A DNA stretch of 64,000 nucleotides. Origin: Paenochrobactrum glaciei. GTDB lineage: Bacteria; Pseudomonadota; Alphaproteobacteria; Rhizobiales; Rhizobiaceae. How positions within the stretch are numbered: position 1 is the stretch's first letter; every line of letters begins with the position of its first letter. Shown one piece after another: positions 25,957-35,766 of the stretch. The stretch spans positions 682,001 to 746,000 of the forward strand of contig NZ_BAAADE010000001.1 in assembly GCF_039522165.1 (NCBI RefSeq). Direction: 5' to 3'. The translations under genes and the position numbers were made by a program. A model generated the notes under the pieces. It searched no databases. It was not told the origin of the DNA and saw only the letters and a list, made by a program, of their open reading frames with translations.

Positions 25957-27194
25957 TGCGTTTTTCCTCCCTTAACACTCGTCTCATACCAAGCAGCCAG
26001 CATGCGACGTTCTTCATCCGAAACAGCCGTTATATTAGCAGGAGGCATGGCATGAGAACGCCCCGCCTGCAAATAAATCTCGCGTGCATGGGATGCAATT
26101 TCACGGTCTGTTTCCAAGATCACCCCTTTGGGCGCAGTGATGATACCATCCCATGCCGGTTCTTTGGCATGGCACATCGAGCAACGCCCCAAAATCGTAT
26201 CACGAACTTTCGGGAAAGCTTCTGCCGAAACAAAACTTTGCTGCGCTGGTGTCATTGGCAAAGCCTGATCTTCATCCGGCAACGGTTTTTGTATGCTTGA
26301 GAGCCAGATAATCGCAATGAACAAAAGAACGGTTACAATCCAGGTCCATGTCGGCTTACCTTTGCCAGCATGGCGGGTATTGAACCAATGGCGGATGGTC
26401 ACACCCATCAGAAACACCAATGAGGCGATAATCCAGTTATATTCGGTGGCAAAGGCCAGCGGATAATGGTTGGAAAGCATCAGAAACACGACCGGCAGCG
26501 TCAGATAATTATTATGGGTCGAGCGCTGCTTGGCGAGTTTGCCATATTTCGGATCAGGGGTTTTTCCGGCAATCAGATCGGCGACTACGATTTTCTGATT
26601 AGGAATAATCAGCATAAACACATTGGCAGCCATGATGGTGGCGGTAAATGCACCCAAATGCAGGAAGGCCGCGCGTCCGGTGAAAAGCTGCGTATAGCCC
26701 CATGATACGGCAACCAGCACGCCGTAAAGCAGCACCATAATCACCGTATCATTTTTGCCTAATCCGAATTTGCAAATCAGATCATAAATGAACCAGCCCA
26801 GCACCAGCGAGGCAATGGAGATGAAAATGGCAATCGGTGCAGAAACATCCAGCACCGCCGGATCAATCAGATAAAGATCGGCACCGGCATAATAAACAAG
26901 GCACAAGAGCACAAAACCGGAAAGCCATGTGGCGTAAGATTCCCATTTGAACCAGATCAGATGCTCCGGCAAATGCGGCGGTGCGACCAGATATTTTTGA
27001 ATATGATAAAAGCCGCCGCCATGCACCTGCCACTCTTCACCATGCACACCTTGCGGCAGATCGGGGCGCTGACGCAGGCCTAAATCAAGCGCCACAAAAT
27101 AAAATGACGAGCCGATCCATGCAATCGCTGTCATCACATGCAGCCAGCGGGCAGCAAAACTCAGCCAGTCCCAGGCAACCGCAAAATCATACAT
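25953..27194 (-). CDS. puuD: Urate hydroxylase PuuD (membrane domain fused to cytochrome c)
   Basis: A 413-aa integral membrane protein that oxidises urate to 5-hydroxyisourate and passes electrons to its own haem instead of making H2O2. The N-terminal domain (DUF989) starts with WLSFAARWLHVMTAIAWIGS and spans about eight helices; the C-terminal part is a cytochrome c domain with CSMCH and MPPANI. It substitutes for a soluble uricase, none of which is seen in the window. It heads the operon puuD-guaD-glycerate kinase and is divergent from a LysR regulator gene 134 bp away. Confidence 0.93.
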   Translation of the reverse strand: MYDFAVAWDWLSFAARWLHVMTAIAWIGSSFYFVALDLGLRQRPDLPQGVHGEEWQVHGGGFYHIQKYLVAPPHLPEHLIWFKWESYATWLSGFVLLCLVYYAGADLYLIDPAVLDVSAPIAIFISIASLVLGWFIYDLICKFGLGKNDTVIMVLLYGVLVAVSWGYTQLFTGRAAFLHLGAFTATIMAANVFMLIIPNQKIVVADLIAGKTPDPKYGKLAKQRSTHNNYLTLPVVFLMLSNHYPLAFATEYNWIIASLVFLMGVTIRHWFNTRHAGKGKPTWTWIVTVLLFIAIIWLSSIQKPLPDEDQALPMTPAQQSFVSAEAFPKVRDTILGRCSMCHAKEPAWDGIITAPKGVILETDREIASHAREIYLQAGRSHAMPPANITAVSDEERRMLAAWYETSVKGGKTQ

Positions 27195-27268
27195 GCGCCC
27201 CTCCCATTATGTCTTTGTTCCCATTGTTAGACAGTGCATTATGTGCCAAGGAAGTGTTGGGGGAAATG

Positions 27269-27288
27269 AGTGCAACTCAACGAGCACT
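27269..27288. promoter_or_regulatory. Possible LysR-type operator
   Basis: AGTGC at 27269-27273 and GCACT at 27284-27288 form an inverted repeat in the intergenic space between divergent puuD and lysR-type genes. Its length and dyad fit LysR-family sites. Weak, positional evidence. Confidence 0.3.
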
Positions 27289-27328
27289 TTCAAAAAAATA
27301 TAAATAATCGGGAGCAGTTTCAGATCAT

Positions 27329-28246
27329 ATGTCGTACATAAAAAATCTGCGCGTCTTCATTCGTGTAGTGGAACTGGGCAATCTTTCTGCCGCAGGGCGT
27401 GATCAGCGTGCCTCGCCGGCTGTGGCCAGCAACCGCATCAAAGAGCTGGAAAAACATTTAGGTGTCCGGCTTTTTAACCGCACCACGCGCAAACTCACAC
27501 CAACCGAACACGGGCGTGTTTTCTATGAAGGCGCGGTGAAAATTATTGAAGCGGTGGAAGAAGCCGAAGCCGCGATTACCGACATTTTACAAAACCCTAA
27601 AGGTGCCTTGAGGATCACTGCCCCGTTAAGCCTTGGCCGTACGTTGATTGGCCCAAGCATCCCCGATTTTCATGCCAAATATCCTGATATTGAAGTGCGC
27701 TTGCGCCTTTCCGATCATGAAGTGGATATTATGAGCGAAGGTGTGGATGTCGCTTTCAAGCTGGGCATTTTGGAAAACTCCAATTTGCGGATGCGCGGCA
27801 TCATGAATTGCGAGCGCATTATTTGTGCAGCCCCCCAATATCTGGAACGCCGCGGCACACCGCAAACACCTGATGATCTCATCAATGACAAGCATGATTG
27901 TTTATTGCTGCGTTTTCCCGGCTCCAAAGAATATTACTGGACGTTGCAAACACCGGAAGGTTTACGCAAATTTGAAATTGCCGGGCCTTATGATTCCGAT
28001 GACAGTGATGTTTTGACCCAATGGGCATTAAGTGGCCACGGCCTCATCAACAAACCATTGTTTGAGGTCAAACAATATATCAATGAAGGTAAGCTAGTGC
28101 CGGTTTTAACCGATACACCACCGGCATCTATTCAGCTTGCTGCGATCTATCCGCATAAGCGTTTTCTTGATCCGAAAATCCGCCTTATCATTGATTATAT
28201 GGCTGAGCGCTGCCATCGCCGGATTAATGAAATTCTTAAAAGCTGA
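27329..28246 (+). CDS. LysR-family transcriptional regulator of the purine cluster
   Basis: A 305-aa LysR-type regulator. The helix-turn-helix is at residues about 2-62 (NLRVFIRVVELGNLSAAGRD, RLFNRTTRKLTPTEHG) and the rest is a periplasmic-binding-like effector domain (ITAPLSLGRTLIGPSIPDFH). The CrgA/AaeR-type subgroup is suggested by LRITAPLSLG. Placed between divergent puuD and convergent xdhC (11-bp overlap of 3' ends), it is very likely the local regulator of purine degradation; the effector may be urate, xanthine or a downstream ureide. The ribosome-binding site is weak (GGGAGC, about 15 bases from the ATG). Confidence 0.88.
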   Translation: MSYIKNLRVFIRVVELGNLSAAGRDQRASPAVASNRIKELEKHLGVRLFNRTTRKLTPTEHGRVFYEGAVKIIEAVEEAEAAITDILQNPKGALRITAPLSLGRTLIGPSIPDFHAKYPDIEVRLRLSDHEVDIMSEGVDVAFKLGILENSNLRMRGIMNCERIICAAPQYLERRGTPQTPDDLINDKHDCLLLRFPGSKEYYWTLQTPEGLRKFEIAGPYDSDDSDVLTQWALSGHGLINKPLFEVKQYINEGKLVPVLTDTPPASIQLAAIYPHKRFLDPKIRLIIDYMAERCHRRINEILKS

Positions 28247-29099
28247 CGAGCATCTCTTCGGTTTCAGACTGATAATTGAGCGCGGCGGTCAGCACTTCTG
28301 CCGCCACCAAAGCTGCAATCACTGATGGGCGCTTGTCTTTAACCGTTTCACCGCCCACCGGACAAATAAGGCGGGAAAAATTATCGCGCGCCTGATTTTG
28401 CTCCTCAGCCTCTTTCAAATACCAACTGCGAAATGTTGCACGTTTTGACTTAGAGCCGATCATGCCGACATAGGCTGCATCTTTTCGTGCCAGGGCTTCT
28501 GAGACAATCAGAAAATCCAGTGCATGATCATGCGTCAGGATGATAAAAGAACTGCCCGCAGGTGCCGTGCGCACCACCTGTTCGGGCAGTGCAGTCAGAC
28601 AGGTTTCAATGCCGGTGGCCTGACTGTTAATAAGTTCCTGCTCGCGGGTATCCACTAGCACAACGCGCAATGGCAAAAGAGCAAGTGCCGAGCTCAGCGC
28701 ATCGCCCACATGCCCTGCACCAAATACATAAACCTGTGGCCGCATGGCAATTTCGGCATCAACATTGGCAATCAGTGAAGCCGCCAAATGCGGATCCACC
28801 CTTTGCAATTTCAGCCCGACGCGTCCGCCGCAGCATTGGCCGATTTCAGGCCCCAAAGGTATATCCATATCCGGCATATGTGGCGCACTCAAAGCGCCGT
28901 ATAATAATTTGCGTGCCTGATCAATCGCCATATATTCCAGCTGGCCACCGCCAATAGTGCCAAAAATTGCATCCATTGCCACCAGCATCCATGTGCCTGC
29001 ATCACGCGGTGCAGAGCCTGCCACATTGCTCACTTCCACCAGCATAACCTGTGAGCGGGCTCCCAAAAAAGCTCTGATATCGTCTTTAAATGCCGACAT
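28236..29099 (-). CDS. xdhC: Xanthine dehydrogenase accessory protein XdhC
   Basis: A 287-aa molybdenum-cofactor chaperone that binds sulfurated Moco and inserts it in XdhB. Visible are VEVSNVAGSAPRDAGTWMLV and GTIGGGQLEYMAIDQAR in the N-terminal XdhC/CoxI domain, and a C-terminal Rossmann domain with YVFGAGHVGDAL and AYVGMIGSKSKRATF. It starts 12 bp after the xdhB stop and is the last gene of the uraH-xdhA-xdhB-xdhC unit. Its final codons overlap the 3' end of the convergent LysR gene by 11 bp. Confidence 0.94.
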   Translation of the reverse strand: MSAFKDDIRAFLGARSQVMLVEVSNVAGSAPRDAGTWMLVAMDAIFGTIGGGQLEYMAIDQARKLLYGALSAPHMPDMDIPLGPEIGQCCGGRVGLKLQRVDPHLAASLIANVDAEIAMRPQVYVFGAGHVGDALSSALALLPLRVVLVDTREQELINSQATGIETCLTALPEQVVRTAPAGSSFIILTHDHALDFLIVSEALARKDAAYVGMIGSKSKRATFRSWYLKEAEEQNQARDNFSRLICPVGGETVKDKRPSVIAALVAAEVLTAALNYQSETEEMLVSF

Positions 29100-29111
29100 C
29101 TGATGGCTCCT

Positions 29112-31445
29112 TTATGCGCTCTGCAGCTTTTTCAAGCGTTGCAGCGCCATCAAAATCCGCTCCGGTGTGGCTGGTGCATCAAGGCGCGGGTTAACGCGGT
29201 AATCAGCGGTGCTGGCCACCGCCATCGACAAAGCCTCCAAAACCGAAATCGGCAGCATGAAAGGCGGCTCGCCAACAGCTTTCGAGCGGCGGATTGTTTC
29301 CTCCCGATTGACCGACCATGACGCCAGATTGACATTGAAAATACGTGGCCGGTCGGAAGCGAGCGGGATTTTATAGGTTGATGGCGCATGAGTGCGCAAA
29401 CGGCCTTTATTGTCCCACCACAATTCTTCTGTGGTGAGCCAGCCCATGCCTTGCACAAAGGCACCTTCCACCTGCCCGATATCAAGCGCCGGATTGATGG
29501 ATTTACCGACATCATGCAAAACATCGGCACGCTCAACCTGATATTCGCCGGTCAGCGTATCAATGCTGACCTCAGAAACCGATGCACCATAGGCATAATA
29601 TAAAAACGGTCGGCCTTTACCTTCATCCCTATCCCAATGGATTTTCGGTGTTTTGTAAAAACCTGCTGCCGAAAGCTGCACCCGCGCGGCATAGGCCGCC
29701 TGAATAAACTGCGGGAAGGTCATGACCTGTGTGCCAAGCCGCACGCTGTTTGGCTCAAAGACCACTTCTTGCGGTTGGATTTTATAGGCTTCACAGGCAA
29801 AGTTTACCAGTCGCGCTTTGATCTGGCGCGCAGCATCTGCTGCGGCCATACCGTTCAAATCAGTGCCCGATGAGGCGGCTGTTGCAGACGTGTTCGGCAC
29901 TTTGTCGGTACGTGTGGCCGTTGCCCTGATATGGTGCAAATCAATCTGGAACTCTTCCGCCACGATCTGCGCAACTTTGGTGTAAAGCCCCTGCCCCATT
30001 TCGGTGCCGCCATGGTTCACCTGCACCGAACCATCGGTATAAATATGAACCAGCGCCCCTGCCTGATTGAACTCGGTTTTGGTGAACGAAATACCAAATT
30101 TCACTGGTGTGAGCGCAATACCGCGTTTGATGATGCGGCTGTTACGGTTAAACTCCAGCACTTTTTCACGCCGCGCGGCATAATCGGAGCTTTCCTCCAG
30201 CTCTGCCACTACACGCTGAATAATATTATCTTCCACTGTCTGATAATAAGGCGTCAGATTGCGCTCATCCGTGCCATAAAAATTGGCTTTTCTGATCTCC
30301 AACGGGTCTTTGCCCAAATGATAGCCGATCTCTTCTATAATTCGCTCGGCACCCACCACCCCTTGCGGGCCACCAAAACCACGAAAAGCGGTGTTGGAAA
30401 CCGTGTTGGTTTTTTGCGGACGTGAAACAAGCCGGACATTGGGATAGAAGTAAGCATTATCGGCATGAAATAATGCGCGATCCGTCACCGCACCGGACAA
30501 ATCTGCACAAAAGCCGCAACGCGCCATAAAGCTGGCATCCACCGCTTCGATTCGGCCATCATCATCAAAGCCTACCTGATAATCGACATAGAAATCATGC
30601 CGCTTGCCGGTTGCTTCCATATCATCATCACGGTCGAGACGAATTTTAACAGGAGCCCGATATTTCTTCGCGGCAATCGCCGCCACACAAGCAAAAAGAT
30701 TGGCTTGCGTTTCCTTGCCGCCAAAGCCGCCGCCCATCCGGCGCACCTGAATGGTCACTGCATTGGATGGAACATGCAGCGCATGAGCTACCATATGCTG
30801 CGTTTCGGTCGGGTGCTGCGTGGATGAATAAATTGTCACATCATCATCTTCCCCCGGCACAGCAAAAGAAATCTGCCCTTCCAGATAAAAATGATCTTGC
30901 CCGCCGATCTGCATCGAACCGGACACAATATGCTTGGCGGTTTTAAAGCCCGCCGCAATGTCTCCGCGCTCCAGCTTCATCGGTGAAACCACCATCGGAT
31001 AGTCGGCAGCTTTTGCCGCGCACGCATCCAGCTGATGGGGCAAATCTTGATAAGTGACCTTGGCTTTTCTGGCGGCTAAACGTGCCTGTGCCCGTGTTTT
31101 GGCAATCACTGCAAAAAGCGGCTGGCCGTAAAATTCAACTTTGTCTGTGATGAGGATAGGCTCATCATTCAAACCCAGCGGGCTTAAATCATTAACGCCC
31201 GGAATATCTTTATGAGTGAGAATGCCAACCACACCCTCACAGCTTAAAACATCTGCAAAATCCATGGCCGAAACATGGGCATGGGCGCGTTCTGAAAAGC
31301 CTAAATAGGCATGCAAAGTGCCAGCCGGTTCAGCAATATCATCAATATATTCAGCCGTGCCAGCCACATGTTTATGGCCGGATTCGTGGTTTTGATTTTC
31401 ATGAGCGCCGCCTTGGATGCGTGCAATTGTCTGCATTTTGTTCAT
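29112..31445 (-). CDS. xdhB: Xanthine dehydrogenase, molybdopterin-binding subunit
   Basis: A 777-aa large subunit that hydroxylates hypoxanthine and xanthine to urate. RRMGGGFGGKETQANLFA and NTAFRGFGGPQGVVGAER are the Moco-binding motifs, GTEMGQGLYTKVAQIVAEEF the next, and AVGEPPFMLPISVLEA near the C-terminus contains the active-site Glu. The ATG at 31445 is preferred over 31472 since GGGAGGTTGTT lies directly before it and the upstream codons overlap xdhA. Order xdhA-xdhB-xdhC and missing FAD domain fit the bacterial split enzyme. Confidence 0.96.
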   Translation of the reverse strand: MNKMQTIARIQGGAHENQNHESGHKHVAGTAEYIDDIAEPAGTLHAYLGFSERAHAHVSAMDFADVLSCEGVVGILTHKDIPGVNDLSPLGLNDEPILITDKVEFYGQPLFAVIAKTRAQARLAARKAKVTYQDLPHQLDACAAKAADYPMVVSPMKLERGDIAAGFKTAKHIVSGSMQIGGQDHFYLEGQISFAVPGEDDDVTIYSSTQHPTETQHMVAHALHVPSNAVTIQVRRMGGGFGGKETQANLFACVAAIAAKKYRAPVKIRLDRDDDMEATGKRHDFYVDYQVGFDDDGRIEAVDASFMARCGFCADLSGAVTDRALFHADNAYFYPNVRLVSRPQKTNTVSNTAFRGFGGPQGVVGAERIIEEIGYHLGKDPLEIRKANFYGTDERNLTPYYQTVEDNIIQRVVAELEESSDYAARREKVLEFNRNSRIIKRGIALTPVKFGISFTKTEFNQAGALVHIYTDGSVQVNHGGTEMGQGLYTKVAQIVAEEFQIDLHHIRATATRTDKVPNTSATAASSGTDLNGMAAADAARQIKARLVNFACEAYKIQPQEVVFEPNSVRLGTQVMTFPQFIQAAYAARVQLSAAGFYKTPKIHWDRDEGKGRPFLYYAYGASVSEVSIDTLTGEYQVERADVLHDVGKSINPALDIGQVEGAFVQGMGWLTTEELWWDNKGRLRTHAPSTYKIPLASDRPRIFNVNLASWSVNREETIRRSKAVGEPPFMLPISVLEALSMAVASTADYRVNPRLDAPATPERILMALQRLKKLQSA

Positions 31446-31468
31446 AACAACCTCCCGGATCGCGCTGC

Positions 31469-32944
31469 TCAAGCCACCGCTTCACGGCTTAACCGCAACT
31501 CTGTCTCGCCCGTTGTTTCCAGATAAAAGCGGCGCAGCAGATTTTGTGCGACCAGCAGCCGGTAATCCGCACTCGCGCGCCAATCGCTCAAAGGTGTAAA
31601 ATCTTGCGGCAGTGCTGCAATTGCCCCCTCTATCGCTGCCTCATCCCACATTTTGCCAAGCACAGCCGTTTCAGCATTTGAGCCGCGCTTTGGTGTGCCG
31701 GCCATGCCGCCATAGACAAAAATGGCTTCAGCCACACGGCCTTCCGCATCAAGTTTGACAGAAAAACCAGCACAAACAGCCGAAATATCTTCATCCATCC
31801 GCTTGGTAATTTTATAAACCGCAAATCGCGTATTTTCAGCAAGATTGGGGATTTCAATCGCTTCAACAAATTCAGATTTTTGCCGATCCTGCTTGCCATA
31901 TTCAATGAAATAATCTTGTAACAGCACTTTGCGCCGTGACATATTTTTACGCAAAATGATCGACGCTTGCAGCGCAATCAAAGCAGGCGGCGTGTCGCCA
32001 ATCGGGGAACCATTGGCAATATTGCCGCCAATCGTGCCCATATTGCGCACCTGTTCGCCACCGATACGGTTCCACAACTCCCGCACTTGCGGCACATGTT
32101 GGCAAATCAACGGATAAAGCGCCGAATACGTCACACCTGCGCCAATGTGAATATGATCAGCTTCTTGCCTGATCTGGCAAAGCTCTTCCAGCCCACCGAT
32201 GAAAACGGCCGGTGTGATGGAACGCATGAATTTCGTCACCCACAGGCCGACATCGGTTGACCCGGCAACCAGCACGGCATTGGGGTTTTCCTCCAGCACA
32301 ACGGCCAGATCATTAACATCGGCAGGGATTATCAGCCGCTGACCATCATGCTCGACCTCAACACGGCAACCGTCTTTCAACGCCGTTAATTTTTCGACCA
32401 TTTCGGCGCGGTGCTTAACCAGCAAATCACCGTTTAAGTCACCCGAGCGCACAACGCTTTCAGCCGCACGGATAATGGCAGCATAACCGGTGCAACGGCA
32501 TAAATTGCCCTGCAAGGCTTTTTCAATCCGTGCAACACTGGGTGATGTTTCCTGCATCCAAAGCCCGTAAAGTGACATGACAAAACCGGGCGTGCAGAAA
32601 CCGCATTGCGAAGCATGGGTATCCACCATTGCCTGCTGGACGATATGCAAACCACCGGTTGGTGCTTTCACCGCCTCAACGGTGACAACATGACAGCCAT
32701 CTAATGACCCGACAAAACGAATACAGGCATTGACCGATTCATAATGTAATTCGCCATTGAGCAAGCGCCCGACCAGCACTGTGCAAGCGCCGCAATCGCC
32801 CTCGGCACAGCCTTCTTTGGTGCCGCGCATCTGCCGGTCAAGCCGCAAGAAATCCAGCAAGGTTTGATCGGCAGCAACCTGATCCAATCTCACCAGCTGA
32901 TCATTAAGATAAAAATGAATGAATTGACGAACAGATACGCTCAT
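31469..32944 (-). CDS. xdhA: Xanthine dehydrogenase, FAD/2Fe-2S subunit
   Basis: A 491-aa small subunit. The N-terminal ferredoxin domain has GTKEGCAEGDCGACTVLVG, and the second 2Fe-2S domain has SQCGFCTPGFVMSLYGL and GNLCRCTGYAAI. The middle to C-terminal part is the FAD domain (VLVAGSTDVGLWVTK, MGTIGGNIANGSPIGDTPP). It transfers electrons from the Moco site in XdhB to NAD+. It begins five bases after the uraH stop codon and its own end lies 23 bp before the xdhB ATG. Confidence 0.96.
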   Translation of the reverse strand: MSVSVRQFIHFYLNDQLVRLDQVAADQTLLDFLRLDRQMRGTKEGCAEGDCGACTVLVGRLLNGELHYESVNACIRFVGSLDGCHVVTVEAVKAPTGGLHIVQQAMVDTHASQCGFCTPGFVMSLYGLWMQETSPSVARIEKALQGNLCRCTGYAAIIRAAESVVRSGDLNGDLLVKHRAEMVEKLTALKDGCRVEVEHDGQRLIIPADVNDLAVVLEENPNAVLVAGSTDVGLWVTKFMRSITPAVFIGGLEELCQIRQEADHIHIGAGVTYSALYPLICQHVPQVRELWNRIGGEQVRNMGTIGGNIANGSPIGDTPPALIALQASIILRKNMSRRKVLLQDYFIEYGKQDRQKSEFVEAIEIPNLAENTRFAVYKITKRMDEDISAVCAGFSVKLDAEGRVAEAIFVYGGMAGTPKRGSNAETAVLGKMWDEAAIEGAIAALPQDFTPLSDWRASADYRLLVAQNLLRRFYLETTGETELRLSREAVA

Positions 32945-32949
32945 GAGCC

Positions 32950-33321
32950 TTAGCTCCCGCGATAAGTGGAATAAGAAAAAGGCGATGCCAAAAGCGGCAC
33001 ATGATAATGCTGGGCGGAATCACCAATTCCAAAGCGTAACGGCACCTGATCTAAAAAAGCAAAATGGCCATTATCGCGTTTGATTTGAAAATAATCGCCG
33101 ACATGAAAGACCAGCTCATATTGGCCGGTCTGCATCGCCTCGGCGGATAAAAGCGGCTCATCGCAACGCCCGTCATCATTGGTGCGGACATCTTTAAGCT
33201 TTTGATGCCTATCACCATCAAGACGATAAAGCTCGATACGGAGATCGCGTGCCGGAACACCTTTCGCCGTATCAAGGACATGGGTCGTCAGCCGCCCCGC
33301 CTTTGCCCGTTCAGCGTCCAT
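32950..33321 (-). CDS. uraH: 5-hydroxyisourate hydrolase (transthyretin-like)
   Basis: A 123-aa transthyretin-related protein that opens 5-hydroxyisourate, the product of PuuD, to OHCU. The N-terminal LTTHVLDTAKGVPARDL and the C-terminal HVPLLASPFSYSTYRGS are the defining ends; the last four residues YRGS are the enzyme signature that plasma transthyretin lacks. It is cytoplasmic, with no signal peptide. It is the first gene of the leftward uraH-xdhA-xdhB-xdhC unit and is divergent from puuE-uraD. Confidence 0.96.
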   Translation of the reverse strand: MDAERAKAGRLTTHVLDTAKGVPARDLRIELYRLDGDRHQKLKDVRTNDDGRCDEPLLSAEAMQTGQYELVFHVGDYFQIKRDNGHFAFLDQVPLRFGIGDSAQHYHVPLLASPFSYSTYRGS

Positions 33322-33486
33322 GCAAGTTCCTCCCCGTATTATCTCCCTATCCTACAGTATCTCTAAATCTGTCTTCCAATGAAAGCGCTCTAATCAATGG
33401 ATGACTTTCAAATATTTCAATGGGAATATAGCGTTCAAAATCAGCATATCATGACCTCATATTTATTGCTCTTTCGGGAAAAGCGT

Positions 33487-34902
33487 ATGAAATATCCACG
33501 TGATCTGATCGGCTATGGTGCTCAACCGCCCCATCCGCAATGGCCGGACAATGCCAATATCGCTGTACAATTTGTCATCAATTATGAGGAAGGCGGCGAA
33601 AGCTGTATTCTGGATGGCGATCCGGCATCAGAATGTCTGCTTTCAGAAATTGTCGGGGCGCAGGCATGGGCAGGTCAGCGCAATCTCAATATGGAATCCA
33701 TTTATGAATATGGTTCGCGTGCCGGTTTCTGGCGGCTGCACCGTGCTTTTACCAAACGCAATATGCCGGTAACCGTTTATGGTGTCACCCAAGCCATGGC
33801 GCGTAACCCGCAAGCCGTGGAAGCGATGAAATCTGCTGGCTGGGAAATTGCCAGTCACGGATTGCGCTGGCTGGAATATAAAGATTTTGAAGAAGATGTG
33901 GAGCGTCAGCATATTCGTGAAGCGGTGCGGCTGCACACAGAATTAACCGGCGAACGGCCGTTTGGCATTTATCAAGGCAAGCCATCACAAAACACATTGA
34001 AACTGGTGATGGAAGAAGGCGGGTTTGTTTATTCTGCCGATTCCTATGCCGATGAACTGCCTTATTGGGTGGAAGGTGAACACGGCCCGCATTTGATTGT
34101 GCCTTATACATTGGATGCCAATGATATGCGCTTTGCAACCCCGCAAGGGTTTAATGCCGGTGATCAGTTTTTCAATTATCTTAAAGATAGTTTTGATGTG
34201 CTTTATGAAGAAGGTCAGGATGGCGCACCAAAGATGCTGTCCATCGGCCTCCACTGCCGCCTTGTTGGCAGACCGGGGCGCATGGCAGCGCTCAACCGCT
34301 TTCTTGATTATGTGCAAAGTTTTGACAAGGTCTGGGTGGCGCGCCGTATTGATATTGCCCGTCATTGGATCAAACATCATCCGGCACCTAAAACAACAAA
34401 GCCATCCATGATGGAAAAAGCAGGTTTTGTCGAAACATTTGGCAGCGTTTTTGAGCATTCGCCATGGATTGCCGAGCGGGCTTTTGCGCAAGGTTTAGGG
34501 AGCACTCACGACCATGCAGCCACACTGCATGAGGCAATGGCTGCAATCTTCCGTCAGGCAAGCGAAGAAGAGCGTTTGGGCGTTTTATGCGCACATCCGG
34601 ACCTGGCCGGAAAGCTGGCGCAAGCCAAACGCCTCACCGCAGAATCCACCGCCGAACAAGCATCTGCCGGACTAGACGCTTTAACCGATGAAGAACGCAA
34701 CCTCTTTAGCGAGCTTAATCAGCGCTATGTCGAACGCTTCGGCTTTCCGTTTATCATTGCGGTTAAAGGGCTCAATAAGGCGCAAATTCTGCAAGCCTTC
34801 CAAACGCGCATCAACCACGAGCGCGCACAAGAATTCGAGACCGCCTGCCAGCAGGTTGAGCGCATCGCATTGTTGCGCTTGAACAGTATCTTACCGGAGT
34901 GA
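33487..34902 (+). CDS. puuE: Fusion of allantoinase PuuE and OHCU decarboxylase UraD
   Basis: A 471-aa bifunctional protein. Residues about 1-305 are the PuuE polysaccharide-deacetylase-like allantoinase (RDLIGYGAQPPHPQWPDNA, YEYGSRAGFWRLHRAFTKR), which needs no metal site like classical DAL. Residues about 315-471 are an OHCU decarboxylase (EHSPWIAERAF, LCAHPDLAGKLA, RFGFPFIIAVKGL) giving stereospecific S-allantoin. The two consecutive steps are thus channelled in one polypeptide. I begin at the ATG at 33487, preceded by GGGAAAAGCG; the frame is open back to 33397. It is first in the puuE-uraD/allE/allA operon. Confidence 0.93.
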   Translation: MKYPRDLIGYGAQPPHPQWPDNANIAVQFVINYEEGGESCILDGDPASECLLSEIVGAQAWAGQRNLNMESIYEYGSRAGFWRLHRAFTKRNMPVTVYGVTQAMARNPQAVEAMKSAGWEIASHGLRWLEYKDFEEDVERQHIREAVRLHTELTGERPFGIYQGKPSQNTLKLVMEEGGFVYSADSYADELPYWVEGEHGPHLIVPYTLDANDMRFATPQGFNAGDQFFNYLKDSFDVLYEEGQDGAPKMLSIGLHCRLVGRPGRMAALNRFLDYVQSFDKVWVARRIDIARHWIKHHPAPKTTKPSMMEKAGFVETFGSVFEHSPWIAERAFAQGLGSTHDHAATLHEAMAAIFRQASEEERLGVLCAHPDLAGKLAQAKRLTAESTAEQASAGLDALTDEERNLFSELNQRYVERFGFPFIIAVKGLNKAQILQAFQTRINHERAQEFETACQQVERIALLRLNSILPE

Positions 34903-34907
34903 TCACC

Positions 34908-35762
34908 ATGTCTGAAAACAACCTTAAAACCGCCCAATATTATGCCCCGCATGGCGGTCAGCCTCCGCAAACACAAATCATGACCGACCGGGCCGTTTTC
35001 ACCGAAAGCTATGCGCTGCTGCCTAAAGGCACGATGATGGATATCGTCACCAGCTATCTGCCTTTCTGGGATAAAACGCGGGCGTGGGTTTTATCGCGTC
35101 CGCTATCCGGTTTTGCCGAAACTTTCTCGCAATATATTATGGAAGTTCAGCCACAAGGCGGCAGTGATAAGCCGGAGCCGGACGAAGGCGCAGAAGGCGC
35201 TATTTTCGTGGTTGAAGGCGAACTCACCATCACGCTTTCCGGCCAGAAACACATCATGAATGAAGGTGGCTTTGCCTTTATTCCGCCCGCCAGCGACTGG
35301 CAGGTGAAAAACAACTCAGACAAGCCGGTACGGTTCCACTGGGTGCGCAAGCTTTATGAGCAGGTGGATGGCATTGATGTGCCGGAAGCTTTCTTCACCA
35401 ATGAAAAAGACATCACCCCAAGCCCGATGGCGCACACAGAAGGCAAATGGGCAACCACCCGCTTTGTCGATCCGCAAGATCTGCGCCATGATATGCATAT
35501 GACAATCGTCACTTTTGAACCGGGCGCGGTTATTCCTTTTGCCGAAACCCATGTGATGGAACACGGCCTTTATGTGCTGGAAGGCAAAGCGGTTTATCGT
35601 CTGAACAAAGACTGGGTCGAGGTCGAAGCTGGTGATTTCATGTGGCTGCGTGCTTTTTGTCCGCAGGCTTGCTATGCAGGTGGCCCCGGCAAATTCCGCT
35701 ATCTGCTTTATAAAGACGTTAATCGTCATATGAAGCTTGGCTCACCATTTCGCAGGTTCTAA
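34908..35762 (+). CDS. allE: (S)-ureidoglycine aminohydrolase
   Basis: A 284-aa bicupin. It releases ammonia from (S)-ureidoglycine to give (S)-ureidoglycolate. The first cupin contains FVVEGELTITLSGQKH and GGFAFIPPASDWQVKN; the second carries the manganese-site histidines and Glu in PFAETHVMEHGLYVLEG and ends with DFMWLRAFCPQACYAGG. The ATG at 34908 sits five bases after the preceding stop, behind CCGGAG. Its substrate comes from allantoate, whose hydrolase (AllC) is not in this window. Confidence 0.93.
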   Translation: MSENNLKTAQYYAPHGGQPPQTQIMTDRAVFTESYALLPKGTMMDIVTSYLPFWDKTRAWVLSRPLSGFAETFSQYIMEVQPQGGSDKPEPDEGAEGAIFVVEGELTITLSGQKHIMNEGGFAFIPPASDWQVKNNSDKPVRFHWVRKLYEQVDGIDVPEAFFTNEKDITPSPMAHTEGKWATTRFVDPQDLRHDMHMTIVTFEPGAVIPFAETHVMEHGLYVLEGKAVYRLNKDWVEVEAGDFMWLRAFCPQACYAGGPGKFRYLLYKDVNRHMKLGSPFRRF

Positions 35763-35766
35763 TCTT

